Origin: Lachnoclostridium sp. UBA933
GTDB taxonomy: Bacteria > Bacillota > Clostridia > Lachnospirales > Lachnospiraceae
Length of the DNA: 8,896 bases
Assembly: GCA_002293545.1 (NCBI GenBank)
Contig: DBDL01000034.1
Span: forward strand, 673 to 9,568
Direction of reading: 5' to 3'
In this document: positions 1-5,961 of the stretch, in pieces
How positions within the stretch are numbered: the stretch's first letter is position 1
Layout of the letters: each line of letters starts with the position of its first letter
Program-made: the position numbers and the translations under genes
The notes under the pieces: model-generated
What the model was told of the DNA's origin: nothing
Database searches by the model: none
What the model saw: only the letters and a program-made list of their open reading frames with translations

Positions 1-1304
1 TCTCCGATATGGTACATTGGAAAATCCGTGATAAAGCACATTTCAAACCGGGAATCATCAATCAGCTCCAGTCGGTTTCCTAACTCGGTACGGATTCCTC
101 CTGCTAAGACATCAATAAGACGGGGGGCATCCGATATAAAAAACAAGGTATCAAACTCTTTGATATTCAGATCGGTCAGCAATTCTTTTTGCTGTTCCTC
201 CGATAAAAACTTTACAATCGGTCCCTTTAACTGCCTTTCTTCTAAAACCGATATATAACCAAGTCCTTTCATGCCGATTTCCGTCGCATATCCCAGCATA
301 TTTTCAAAAAAGGATTTTGATTTTTTCGCACATTCCGGCGCGACAATTCCCCGCACCGGTTTATTTTTAAACGGCATAAAATCTACGTTTTGAAAGAAAG
401 CGCTCAAATCGTGTATCACTAACGGATTTCTTAAATCCGGTTTGTCTGTTCCGTATTTCAGCATGGATTCTTCATAGGTGATCCGGAGAAATGGTTTTGT
501 CACAGTTTTTTCTGAAAATTCGGCAAAGGTGTCCGCCAGCACTTCCTCTGTCACACGGAATACGTCTTCTTGTTCCGCAAACGCCATTTCAAAATCCAAT
601 TGATAAAATTCACCCGGCGAACGGTCGATGCGGGAGTCCTCATCACGAAAACAAGGCGCAATCTGAAAGTATTTATCAAACCCCGATGTCATAAGAAGCT
701 GCTTAAATTGCTGCGGTGCCTGGGGAAGTGCATAAAACATCCCCTGATGTTTTCGGCTGGGGACAAGATAATCTCTTGCTCCCTCCGGTGAAGATGAGGT
801 CAAAATCGGCGTCTGGATTTCCATAAAGCCCAAGTCTTCCATTTTTTTTCTCACGAAACGGATCACATCGGAACGAAGCACGATGTTTTGATGAACCTTT
901 TTATTTCTCATATCCAGATAACGATACTTTAAACGGACGTCCTCTCTTGTCGACTGCGAATTTGATATTTCAAACGGAAGCTGTCCGGCTGCTTTGCTGA
1001 GAACCGTATATTTTACCGCTTTTACTTCTACATATCCCGTTTTTAATTTGGGATTTACCGTTTCTTTATCACGCAATACTACGCTGCCCTCTATGCGGAT
1101 TACCGACTCTCTCGGAATATGCTCTACCGCATCGGTATCATCAATGACAACCTGTGTGATCCCATAGTGGTCACGTAAATCAATAAACATAACGCCTCCG
1201 TGATCCCTGATTGTATCTACCCAACCGGAAAGCTTAACTTCATTTCCGATATGTTCCTCACTGATCTCATTGCAATGGTGTGTTCTGTATAATTTGTTAT
1301 ACAA
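1..1304 (-). CDS. aspS: Aspartyl-tRNA synthetase, 3' end beyond the left edge
   Basis: Class II synthetase that charges tRNA-Asp with aspartate in the cytoplasm. The 434 visible residues show an N-terminal OB-fold anticodon-binding domain (about 1-105, with GWVDTIRDHGG and FIDLRDHYG), motif 1 (about 140-168, ending EIQTPIL), the flipping loop SSPEGARDYLVPSR (171-184), motif 2 with FRDEDSRIDR from 219 followed by SPGEFYQLDFEM, and the start of the bacterial GAD insertion (about 290-420). Bacterial AspRS is near 590 residues, so roughly 155 residues including motif 3 lie off the window. The start is TTG at 1302-1304: GGAGG at 1313-1317 sits 8 bases upstream, the next in-frame TTG (1308-1310) is too close to it, and a stop follows just above. 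Motif 2 with PGEFYQLD plus LRDHYG resembles the alphaproteobacterial-type AspRS more than the usual Bacillus type. The gene is controlled by the T-box leader directly upstream. Family assignment is very secure. Confidence 0.97.
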   Translation of the reverse strand, partial: MYNKLYRTHHCNEISEEHIGNEVKLSGWVDTIRDHGGVMFIDLRDHYGITQVVIDDTDAVEHIPRESVIRIEGSVVLRDKETVNPKLKTGYVEVKAVKYTVLSKAAGQLPFEISNSQSTREDVRLKYRYLDMRNKKVHQNIVLRSDVIRFVRKKMEDLGFMEIQTPILTSSSPEGARDYLVPSRKHQGMFYALPQAPQQFKQLLMTSGFDKYFQIAPCFRDEDSRIDRSPGEFYQLDFEMAFAEQEDVFRVTEEVLADTFAEFSEKTVTKPFLRITYEESMLKYGTDKPDLRNPLVIHDLSAFFQNVDFMPFKNKPVRGIVAPECAKKSKSFFENMLGYATEIGMKGLGYISVLEERQLKGPIVKFLSEEQQKELLTDLNIKEFDTLFFISDAPRLIDVLAGGIRTELGNRLELIDDSRFEMCFITDFPMYHIG

Positions 1305-1312
1305 TGTCAATT

Positions 1313-1317
1313 CCTCC
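1313..1317 (-). promoter_or_regulatory. Ribosome binding site deciding the TTG start of aspS
   Basis: GGAGG (read on the minus strand) lies 8 bases before the TTG at 1302-1304. No ATG or GTG in frame is available, and an in-frame TGA occurs just upstream, so this site selects the TTG start. Confidence 0.8.
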
Positions 1318-1360
1318 GTTCATTAAAATAATTTATTGCCGGTTCCCTTGCTTTTACACA

Positions 1361-1392
1361 AGAAAATCCCGCAACCTGATAAAGGTTACGGG
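1361..1392 (-). terminator. Intrinsic terminator of the aspS T-box leader
   Basis: On the minus strand CCCGTAACCT pairs with AGGTTGCGGG (1368-1392; one G-T pair) around a short loop, followed by ATTTTCT (1361-1367). It overlaps the strand needed for the antiterminator, as expected of a T-box switch. It is the default off state when charged tRNA is bound or tRNA is absent. Confidence 0.88.
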
Positions 1393-1592
1393 ACGAAAAT
1401 TCATTCGCGGTACCACCCGTATTGACATAAATACTTATGCCCACTCATGATTGGACTCCTTGCAGTCGTATGAAAGTGTTGCCCTTTAACTACTAATCTG
1501 TACGATGATTTCAGCCTGTGTCACCGATTCTCTTTCAGAGGTTCCGAAATAAAGGGAGCTTTCCGCAATTTATCCAAGTGATTTCAATACAT
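1361..1592 (-). ncRNA. T-box riboswitch leader (tRNA-Asp type) of aspS
   Basis: Transcription-attenuation leader that binds uncharged tRNA and lets transcription continue into aspS. The T-box core ACGGGTGGTACCGCG (1406-1420, minus) is nearly identical to the consensus. It is followed by TTCGTCCCG, which can pair with ACGGG to form the antiterminator, and then by the competing terminator. Stem I can be folded by hand: base UUGGA (1573-1577) with UCCAA (1451-1455), then UUGC (1565-1568) with GCAA (1460-1463), then GAAAG (1559-1563) with CUUUC (1472-1476), CCCUUUA with UAAAGGG higher up, and an apical CGGUGA/UCAUCG stem. The internal loop just above the GCAA pair contains GAC (1465-1467), an Asp codon in the expected specifier position. 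A CAUAA/UUAUG hairpin (stem III) precedes the T-box. The start is inferred from the promoter. Confidence 0.93.
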
Positions 1593-1598
1593 ATAGGT

Positions 1599-1627
1599 AT
1601 CTTATTACTTTTTTTGATTTCTGTCAA
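1599..1627 (-). promoter_or_regulatory. Sigma-A-type promoter of the aspS T-box transcript
   Basis: On the minus strand there is a perfect -35 TTGACA (1622-1627), a 17-base spacer and -10 TAAGAT (1599-1604), which places the start near 1592, about 15 bases before the Stem I base. The -35 lies only 8 bases after the stop of the upstream lamin-tail gene on the same strand. Confidence 0.8.
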
Positions 1628-1634
1628 CATACTT

Positions 1635-3950
1635 TTATTTTTTGATCTTACATTTTTTTATCCCTGACCATTTACCAAAACGTTTTCCTTTATTTATATT
1701 CCGATAGGCGCGAACCTTTACAAAATACGTTTTCTTTTTCTGGAGCTTTGTAAATGTCCATCTTGTCTTTTTTAAACTCTTTGTTTTCCTGCCGTTATTA
1801 AACTTCTTGTTTTTGGCAATCAGAACCTGATAGCCGTTTGCCTTAGAAACCTTTTTCCAACTGACTGCTAATTTTCTGGACTTCTTGTTTTTTAACTTCA
1901 ATGAAACCGGTTTTGCCGGGGGGCTTACCGCAGAAACTGCTGTCTGTCCGGACGGCGCATGAGTAATCTTCGCCGGCGGCTGCGGGATGCTGGCAGCAGC
2001 CCCTCCCGGTGAGGCTGTCGGCGGAGGTGTGTCAACCGGGGTATCCGTATCGGTCGGATTATTTGTCGGCGGAGGCGTATCAACCGGGGTATCCGTATTG
2101 GTCGGATTATTTGTCGGCGGAGGCGTATCAACCGGGGTATCCGTATCGGTTGGATTATTTGTCGGTGGAGGCGTATCGGTTCCCCATACACCGTCCCCGC
2201 TGTAACGAGGGCGTACTTCAGCCAATTTTGCTTCTGATATGGCGGTTTCTCCCTCTTTTCCCGTCGGAGTCCGGTAATCCAAGGATTCAAAGTCCGTTTC
2301 CGTTTCTATGGAAGAGGTAAAGGAAAGACGGCGGACTGATTTTTGCTTGGAAATTCCCTCTATCGAACGGGAACCTTTAAAATGATATACCTTATCTCCT
2401 GCTTTCGCATCATTGACGGCACCGACTAAGTCAATCACTTTCCCATATTCTTCATTCGTTATTTGGGGGCTGAGAAGCTGTTTCCCCTCAACCAAAGCGA
2501 ATTGAACGGCACGGTTATTTAAAACAAAGTTGATTTTGATATCATAATTACTTATCGTATAACGCGGAGCTAATTGGGTTTCTGCAACCGGATCGCACAG
2601 AATCAGGAAGGAGCAATGTGCCTTAATCATTTTCCCCGACAAATCGCCCAGTATTTCCCACTCATTTGGCCGGTCGTTTTTATCATCATCTTCTTTTCCC
2701 TGAGAATATTGCAGTGAATAATCACTCAGCGGAATATCGGAATCCGTCGGATTATAAAGCTCGATAAATCCATGTGAAATTGCCGATTGTCCGTCATCTC
2801 CGCTTCCGTATACCTGATTAATAATAACATGATCGGCGGGCTCATCCGTAATTTCGTCTACGACATTTACTTGCGCAGCAACGCTGACAGCAGTTTTTTT
2901 GTCGGTTTCATCATCCGGGTCGTATACCGTCACTTCACAATAATAATAGTATGTCCCGATGACACCGGCAGGAATATCATAGGTTGAATCCGTTTCCTCC
3001 GGTATTAAGGTTCCGTTTTCACTGCTTCTTGTATCGTTACGGAACCATTGGTAACGGTATTCTGCTCCGGCAATCCGAAATACATCAATTTCCAATGAGG
3101 CATTTGCATTTTTCTCCACTGTTTTTTCATAAATCTGCTTGGTGATTACCGGTGTTTCGATAACGACCGAATCATCCCCCCATGCCCCGCTTCCGGTATA
3201 TTTTGGCTTTAACGGCTCTAATACGGCGTCCTCTGTTTTATCCTCACGATAATCAATATCTTCAAAATCCTCACTGTTATCACCCGTGTCGAAAAAGGAT
3301 TTCCGGCGGGCAGATTTCTGCTTGGAAATGGAAGTCAAAGGATTCCCGTTATAATTTCTGATTGCAGGTTCCGGAGGATCTCCAATCAATTGCTCCCCGT
3401 TTGTTGCCCCCAGCAAATCAACGACATTGTCCCGGTTATTTTCATCCAGTATTTCCGGAAGGGGTTCTGTATCCGATACCAGTGCTACCTCAAATACATC
3501 ATTATTGATTACCATATCCCAATCCATATCAATTTTTGTATCTGCAATTTCGTATCTGTTGTTGTCATGCTTTGCGCCGGCACACCGGATCAGAAAAGAA
3601 TGCTTCGGCGGAATCGTACCTGCCAATGCTTTCACTCTCCATGCGCCGTCTGCTTCTCCTGTTAAGGACGCATATTGGACAGAATAACCGTTCAAATCAA
3701 CAGGTTGTCCCGTCGGATTGTACAATTCAATGAATCCGTGTGAAACCGCACCATTCATATTGGCTCCGGTACCATATACCTGATTAATAATCATATGATC
3801 CGGCAGGGATACCTCTGTCGTTTGAGGTTTTTCGCCCTCTGCGGATTTCAGTGCGATATCCTGTTCGGACAATGCCCATACGGTGGAAAAACTGAATATC
3901 ACTGCTGCCGCCAATACAATTGCCCATATCCTTTTGCTGAATTTTTTCAT
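1635..3950 (-). CDS. Secreted protein with two lamin-tail domains and a basic FnIII-like C-terminus
   Basis: Product of 771 residues, probably exported and wall- or surface-associated; exact role unknown. Residues 1-27 form a signal peptide (basic start, hydrophobic 9-24, likely cut after WALS or nearby). The first lamin-tail domain (about 51-235) carries IINQVYGTG and HGFIELYNPTGQPVDLNGYS, and ends with SISKQKSARRKSF and a DFEDIDYR segment. An Ig-like segment follows (about 265-365, with YRYQWFRND and YYYYCEVTV). The second lamin-tail domain (about 373-560) repeats the same landmarks. Each lamin-tail domain is followed by Y-[TS]-G-x-G-x-WG. Residues 593-645 are Pro/Thr repeats and 677-771 an FnIII-like module very rich in Lys. 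No LPXTG, S-layer or choline-binding anchor is seen. The ATG has AGAGGGG 9 bases upstream. The gene has its own promoter and no clear terminator before the aspS promoter. Lamin-tail domains in bacteria occur mostly in extracellular proteins, some with nucleases; no nuclease domain is seen here. Confidence 0.93.
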   Translation of the reverse strand: MKKFSKRIWAIVLAAAVIFSFSTVWALSEQDIALKSAEGEKPQTTEVSLPDHMIINQVYGTGANMNGAVSHGFIELYNPTGQPVDLNGYSVQYASLTGEADGAWRVKALAGTIPPKHSFLIRCAGAKHDNNRYEIADTKIDMDWDMVINNDVFEVALVSDTEPLPEILDENNRDNVVDLLGATNGEQLIGDPPEPAIRNYNGNPLTSISKQKSARRKSFFDTGDNSEDFEDIDYREDKTEDAVLEPLKPKYTGSGAWGDDSVVIETPVITKQIYEKTVEKNANASLEIDVFRIAGAEYRYQWFRNDTRSSENGTLIPEETDSTYDIPAGVIGTYYYYCEVTVYDPDDETDKKTAVSVAAQVNVVDEITDEPADHVIINQVYGSGDDGQSAISHGFIELYNPTDSDIPLSDYSLQYSQGKEDDDKNDRPNEWEILGDLSGKMIKAHCSFLILCDPVAETQLAPRYTISNYDIKINFVLNNRAVQFALVEGKQLLSPQITNEEYGKVIDLVGAVNDAKAGDKVYHFKGSRSIEGISKQKSVRRLSFTSSIETETDFESLDYRTPTGKEGETAISEAKLAEVRPRYSGDGVWGTDTPPPTNNPTDTDTPVDTPPPTNNPTNTDTPVDTPPPTNNPTDTDTPVDTPPPTASPGGAAASIPQPPAKITHAPSGQTAVSAVSPPAKPVSLKLKNKKSRKLAVSWKKVSKANGYQVLIAKNKKFNNGRKTKSLKKTRWTFTKLQKKKTYFVKVRAYRNINKGKRFGKWSGIKKCKIKK
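2016..2174 (-). repeat. 48-base tandem repeat encoding a Pro/Thr linker
   Basis: Three full copies of 48 bases (residues 593-608, 609-624, 625-640) plus a partial fourth copy encode TPPPTNNPTDTDTPVD, the second copy having N for D. The copies are nearly identical at the DNA level, which suggests recent expansion. The segment probably acts as an extended, possibly wall-spanning linker between the lamin-tail part and the FnIII-like module. Confidence 0.95.
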
Positions 3951-4133
3951 TACTCACAACCCCTCTTTCTTTCACTTTCTTTTTCAATAACAACTTCCGT
4001 TACACTGCTATCTTAATATTATAAGCTATCATAATAATAAAAACAAGTTGTTTTACCTTTGTGTTATATATATATCCTGTCCGTAATTTGTATGTAATTG
4101 ATACGCAGGGTTATACTTCTGGCATATAGATAA
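3951..4133. other. A/T-rich intergenic stretch
   Basis: It holds the promoter and ribosome binding site of the lamin-tail gene and a short TA run near 4064-4075. I see no convincing terminator for the gene ending at 4134, so readthrough between these two same-strand genes is possible. Confidence 0.6.
4018..4046 (-). promoter_or_regulatory. Sigma-A-type promoter of the lamin-tail gene
   Basis: On the minus strand there is -35 TTGTTT (4041-4046), a 17-base spacer and a perfect -10 TATAAT (4018-4023). The start would be near 4011, leaving a leader of about 60 bases to the ATG at 3950. Confidence 0.65.
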
Positions 4134-4964
4134 TTACTCGGCTGCACGCAATATTTCATGATATCGTTTTGTACCCAGTTCACTGATACACCCTTTTTTA
4201 CAAAAATGCAGTTTTGCCAGCTTGGGAACGACACGTTCCACTACAATCCGGCCGTCAATGGTTCTTTCTTTTAATTTTTCCAATGCTTCGCAAAATCTCG
4301 CATCATTTTTTACGGTGTGATAAAAAGACAAGACATAGAGATAATAAAACAGACCATAACCCCGGAACGGATATTCCACCTGCATGAATAAGGAACCAAT
4401 CCCATAATGGCACGGACTGATCGGTTTACGGATTACCCAATGCTGCAATAAGAAGTCAACTGCTTTTTCCAGTCTGGAGTCATGATTCAATAACTCGGTA
4501 TAACGAAAGGCATCCAAAACCATAAGCGTTGTGTTTGGTGTTGAATATTCGGTTTCTTCACCCCGCCCGAAACTGTATTTATTGCACTTCCAGCCTCCGT
4601 CCGGCTGCTGTGTTTCCAAAAAATATTCAACTGTTTTTTTCAACCGTTCATCATCGGCATACCCCAAATAACATAGCGTTCGCAGAGCAAATGCCGTCTG
4701 ACAGGGATATATCCCGCCTTTCGGATATACTTTGAACCGTCCGTCCTCCTGCCATGTACTAAAAATCAATTCTGCGGCATCTTTCATGACAGGATCATCC
4801 GCCGGTATTCCCAGTTCTAACAGATACAATGCGCTTTCCAGCGTGTTAAACGGAGAACCTTTCAATAAACGCCGGTCCTCCGTAGTCCAAAGATCACTTC
4901 CGTTGTCACCTCTGTGTGAAAGAATATTTTCGATATCTGATTGGTATGGATTTGCTTCATACAT
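4134..4964 (-). CDS. Small prenyltransferase/squalene-cyclase-like toroid protein
   Basis: Cytoplasmic protein of 276 residues, function unknown. Paired helices with QW-like turns mark the alpha-alpha toroid fold of terpenoid cyclases and protein prenyltransferases: STWQEDGRF (69-77), GGIYPCQTAFALRTLCYLG (83-101), ETQQPDGGWKC (117-127), then STPNTTLMVLDAFR (141-154) and an FLLQHW segment (171-176). It is under half the length of squalene-hopene cyclases (about 630), and I see no DxDD catalytic motif, so it need not be a cyclase. Cys residues at 88, 98, 127, 185, 224, 255 and 259 include a CKKGC pair near the end, and His occurs nearby, so metal binding is conceivable but unproven. The frame stays open upstream to 5084. 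I chose the ATG at 4962-4964 because GGAG lies 9 bases upstream and the inferred promoter would start transcription near 4989, inside the longer frame. Divergent from the membrane protein gene at 5076. Confidence 0.82.
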   Translation of the reverse strand: MYEANPYQSDIENILSHRGDNGSDLWTTEDRRLLKGSPFNTLESALYLLELGIPADDPVMKDAAELIFSTWQEDGRFKVYPKGGIYPCQTAFALRTLCYLGYADDERLKKTVEYFLETQQPDGGWKCNKYSFGRGEETEYSTPNTTLMVLDAFRYTELLNHDSRLEKAVDFLLQHWVIRKPISPCHYGIGSLFMQVEYPFRGYGLFYYLYVLSFYHTVKNDARFCEALEKLKERTIDGRIVVERVVPKLAKLHFCKKGCISELGTKRYHEILRAAE

Positions 4965-4995
4965 ACTTGTTTTCTCCGTTTCCGTTGATTCATAG

Positions 4996-5024
4996 ATTAT
5001 ACCATAAACCGTTGAAAAAACAAA
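4996..5024 (-). promoter_or_regulatory. Promoter of the toroid-protein gene, overlapping the divergent promoter
   Basis: On the minus strand there is -35 TTTGTT (5019-5024), a 17-base spacer and a perfect -10 TATAAT (4996-5001). The -35 falls just inside the spacer of the opposing promoter at 5012-5040, so polymerase binding at one should exclude the other. It also supports the internal ATG at 4964 as the real start. Confidence 0.65.
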
Positions 5025-5040
5025 TGAGATACTATATAAT
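5012..5040 (+). promoter_or_regulatory. Sigma-A-type promoter of the membrane protein gene
   Basis: -35 TTGAAA (5012-5017), a 17-base spacer and a perfect -10 TATAAT (5035-5040), placing the start near 5047, about 29 bases before the ATG. It overlaps the opposing promoter by 13 bases. Confidence 0.78.
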
Positions 5041-5075
5041 AAATACAATGGATATAGATTTGGGAGGCGGATACG

Positions 5076-5810
5076 ATGAAGCAAGAAATATATACGATAA
5101 TGAAAAGTGAAATGACACGGCGGAAAATTGCTTTTTCACAGCTTTTAATCAGTTTTTATATCAGTATTTTTATATTATCCTTTCAGCCGATTATCTCTTT
5201 TCCTGAAATCTCTTTTCCCTGCTTTACACTATTGGCTGCCGTTTTTGGTATTCTTATTCTTATTGTAAATAAAATGCTGACTAAGCAAGCCGGATGGCAA
5301 TTTCATCTGACAGAACAAAAAATCATAAAAAATAACGGCACAGAAGATGAAAGCTATCTGCTGAAAGACATTACAAGTATACGAATCAAAAGAAACTGCA
5401 GGGGTAATATCCGGGAAATGCGGTTCCGGACAAGCGGAACCAGTACATTTTATATCAACGGGCTGAAAGATTTTGAAAATTTTCATGACAACGTATTAAC
5501 ATCTGTAAAGGATGTTAATATCGTCAATTATAAAGAACCGCCGGTTGATTATGACCATTGGTTATTTTATTTATTTCTCGGTCCGGTACTCGGAGTAACC
5601 GCTACGTTTTTCTTTCGCCTTATGATATCTGCAGGGGATGAGTTTTTTAATTACATCTTATATATGATTGCCTGTTATGCTATGATTTTGGGTATTTTCT
5701 TTTTTATATGCCGGCCGGTAAAAGGCAGGTACGGGGTCAAGGTCAAAAATGCGGATATCGTATGCGGGTTACTTTTGCTTATTATTGGTCTGTTGTTGCT
5801 TTTGATTTGA
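5076..5810 (+). CDS. Membrane protein with a central PH-like domain
   Basis: Product of 244 residues, not recognised as a named family. Hydrophobic segments predict two N-terminal helices (about 20-38 and 47-66) and three C-terminal ones (about 161-183, 191-212 and 228-244). The last is a Leu/Ile-rich run reaching the final residue, so the chain ends in the membrane. Between them, residues 72-145 form a polar beta-rich segment: WQFHLTEQKIIKNNG, then YLLKDITSIRIKRN, then EMRFRTSGTSTFYINGL and a closing helix DFENFHDNV. This order (strand, KDI turn, basic strands, final helix) is typical of bacterial PH-like domains in small membrane proteins. The ATG has GGGAGG 8 bases upstream. It is alone downstream of its promoter apart from the repeat frame at 5824. 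The PH-like call is from pattern only. Confidence 0.85.
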   Translation: MKQEIYTIMKSEMTRRKIAFSQLLISFYISIFILSFQPIISFPEISFPCFTLLAAVFGILILIVNKMLTKQAGWQFHLTEQKIIKNNGTEDESYLLKDITSIRIKRNCRGNIREMRFRTSGTSTFYINGLKDFENFHDNVLTSVKDVNIVNYKEPPVDYDHWLFYLFLGPVLGVTATFFFRLMISAGDEFFNYILYMIACYAMILGIFFFICRPVKGRYGVKVKNADIVCGLLLLIIGLLLLLI

Positions 5811-5823
5811 TTGGGAAGAATCT

Positions 5824-5913
5824 ATGAACTTTCGTTCAATGAGTTTTGGTTCTAAAAGTTTTAGTTTTATGAGTTTTAATGCTATGAGTTTTAGTTCTAT
5901 GAACTTTCGTTCA
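5824..5913 (+). repeat. Six tandem 15-base units
   Basis: Units begin at 5824, 5839, 5854, 5869, 5884 and 5899 with no slippage. The outer two are identical (ATGAACTTTCGTTCA), the inner ones follow ATGAGTTTTRRTKCT with the third starting AAAAG. Each outer unit is a short inverted repeat, TGAAC with GTTCA. Confidence 0.95.
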
Positions 5914-5961
5914 TTTTTTTTGCGGAGCAACGTTTACTTTGCAGGTTTTCGCAGGAGTTAA
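5824..5961 (+). CDS. Possible 45-residue protein built from 15-base repeats
   Basis: Not recognised. The frame starts 13 bases after the stop of the membrane protein gene. It opens with six pentapeptides of the form [MK]-[NS]-F-x-[SFA]; the first and last are both MNFRS. It ends with a 15-residue tail beginning FFLRSNV and rich in Phe, Arg and Ser. Only a weak GGGAAG lies 5 bases upstream of the ATG. The stop overlaps the stop of the convergent chemoreceptor gene by 3 bases (5959-5961 against 5958-5960). All six units keep phase and Phe stays at the third position, as expected if the frame is translated, but short perfect-period repeats keep a frame open by default. It could equally be untranslated repeat DNA in the 3' end of the membrane protein transcript. 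Confidence 0.35.
   Translation: MNFRSMSFGSKSFSFMSFNAMSFSSMNFRSFFLRSNVYFAGFRRS
5899..5921 (+). terminator. Weak hairpin with T8 tract after the repeats
   Basis: ATGAAC (5899-5904) pairs with GTTCAT (5909-5914) around TTTC, and a run of eight T covers 5914-5921. This may end the transcript of the membrane protein gene. The stem is only 6 pairs with two G-C pairs, so termination may be partial. If the 45-codon frame is real, it reads through this site. Confidence 0.45.

Noticed and set aside
1496..1498. GAU as the T-box specifier codon
   Set aside because: It lies in the upper part of Stem I, away from the loop above the base stem. GAC at 1465-1467 fits the known geometry and the usual preference for C-ending specifiers better.
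1925..2320. Open frames on both strands over the 48-base repeats
   Set aside because: A repeat unit divisible by three keeps several frames open by default; the lamin-tail gene with its signal peptide, domains and ribosome binding site explains the region.
4965..5084. 40-residue N-terminal extension of the toroid protein that would look like a signal anchor
   Set aside because: The best promoter on this strand starts transcription near 4989, inside the extension, and the internal ATG at 4964 has a GGAG. The extension also overlaps the divergent gene's promoter and start.
5824..5913. CRISPR-like array
   Set aside because: The 15-base units are directly adjacent with no unique spacers, and no cas genes are present. 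The 48-base repeats at 2016-2174 are likewise coding and without spacers.
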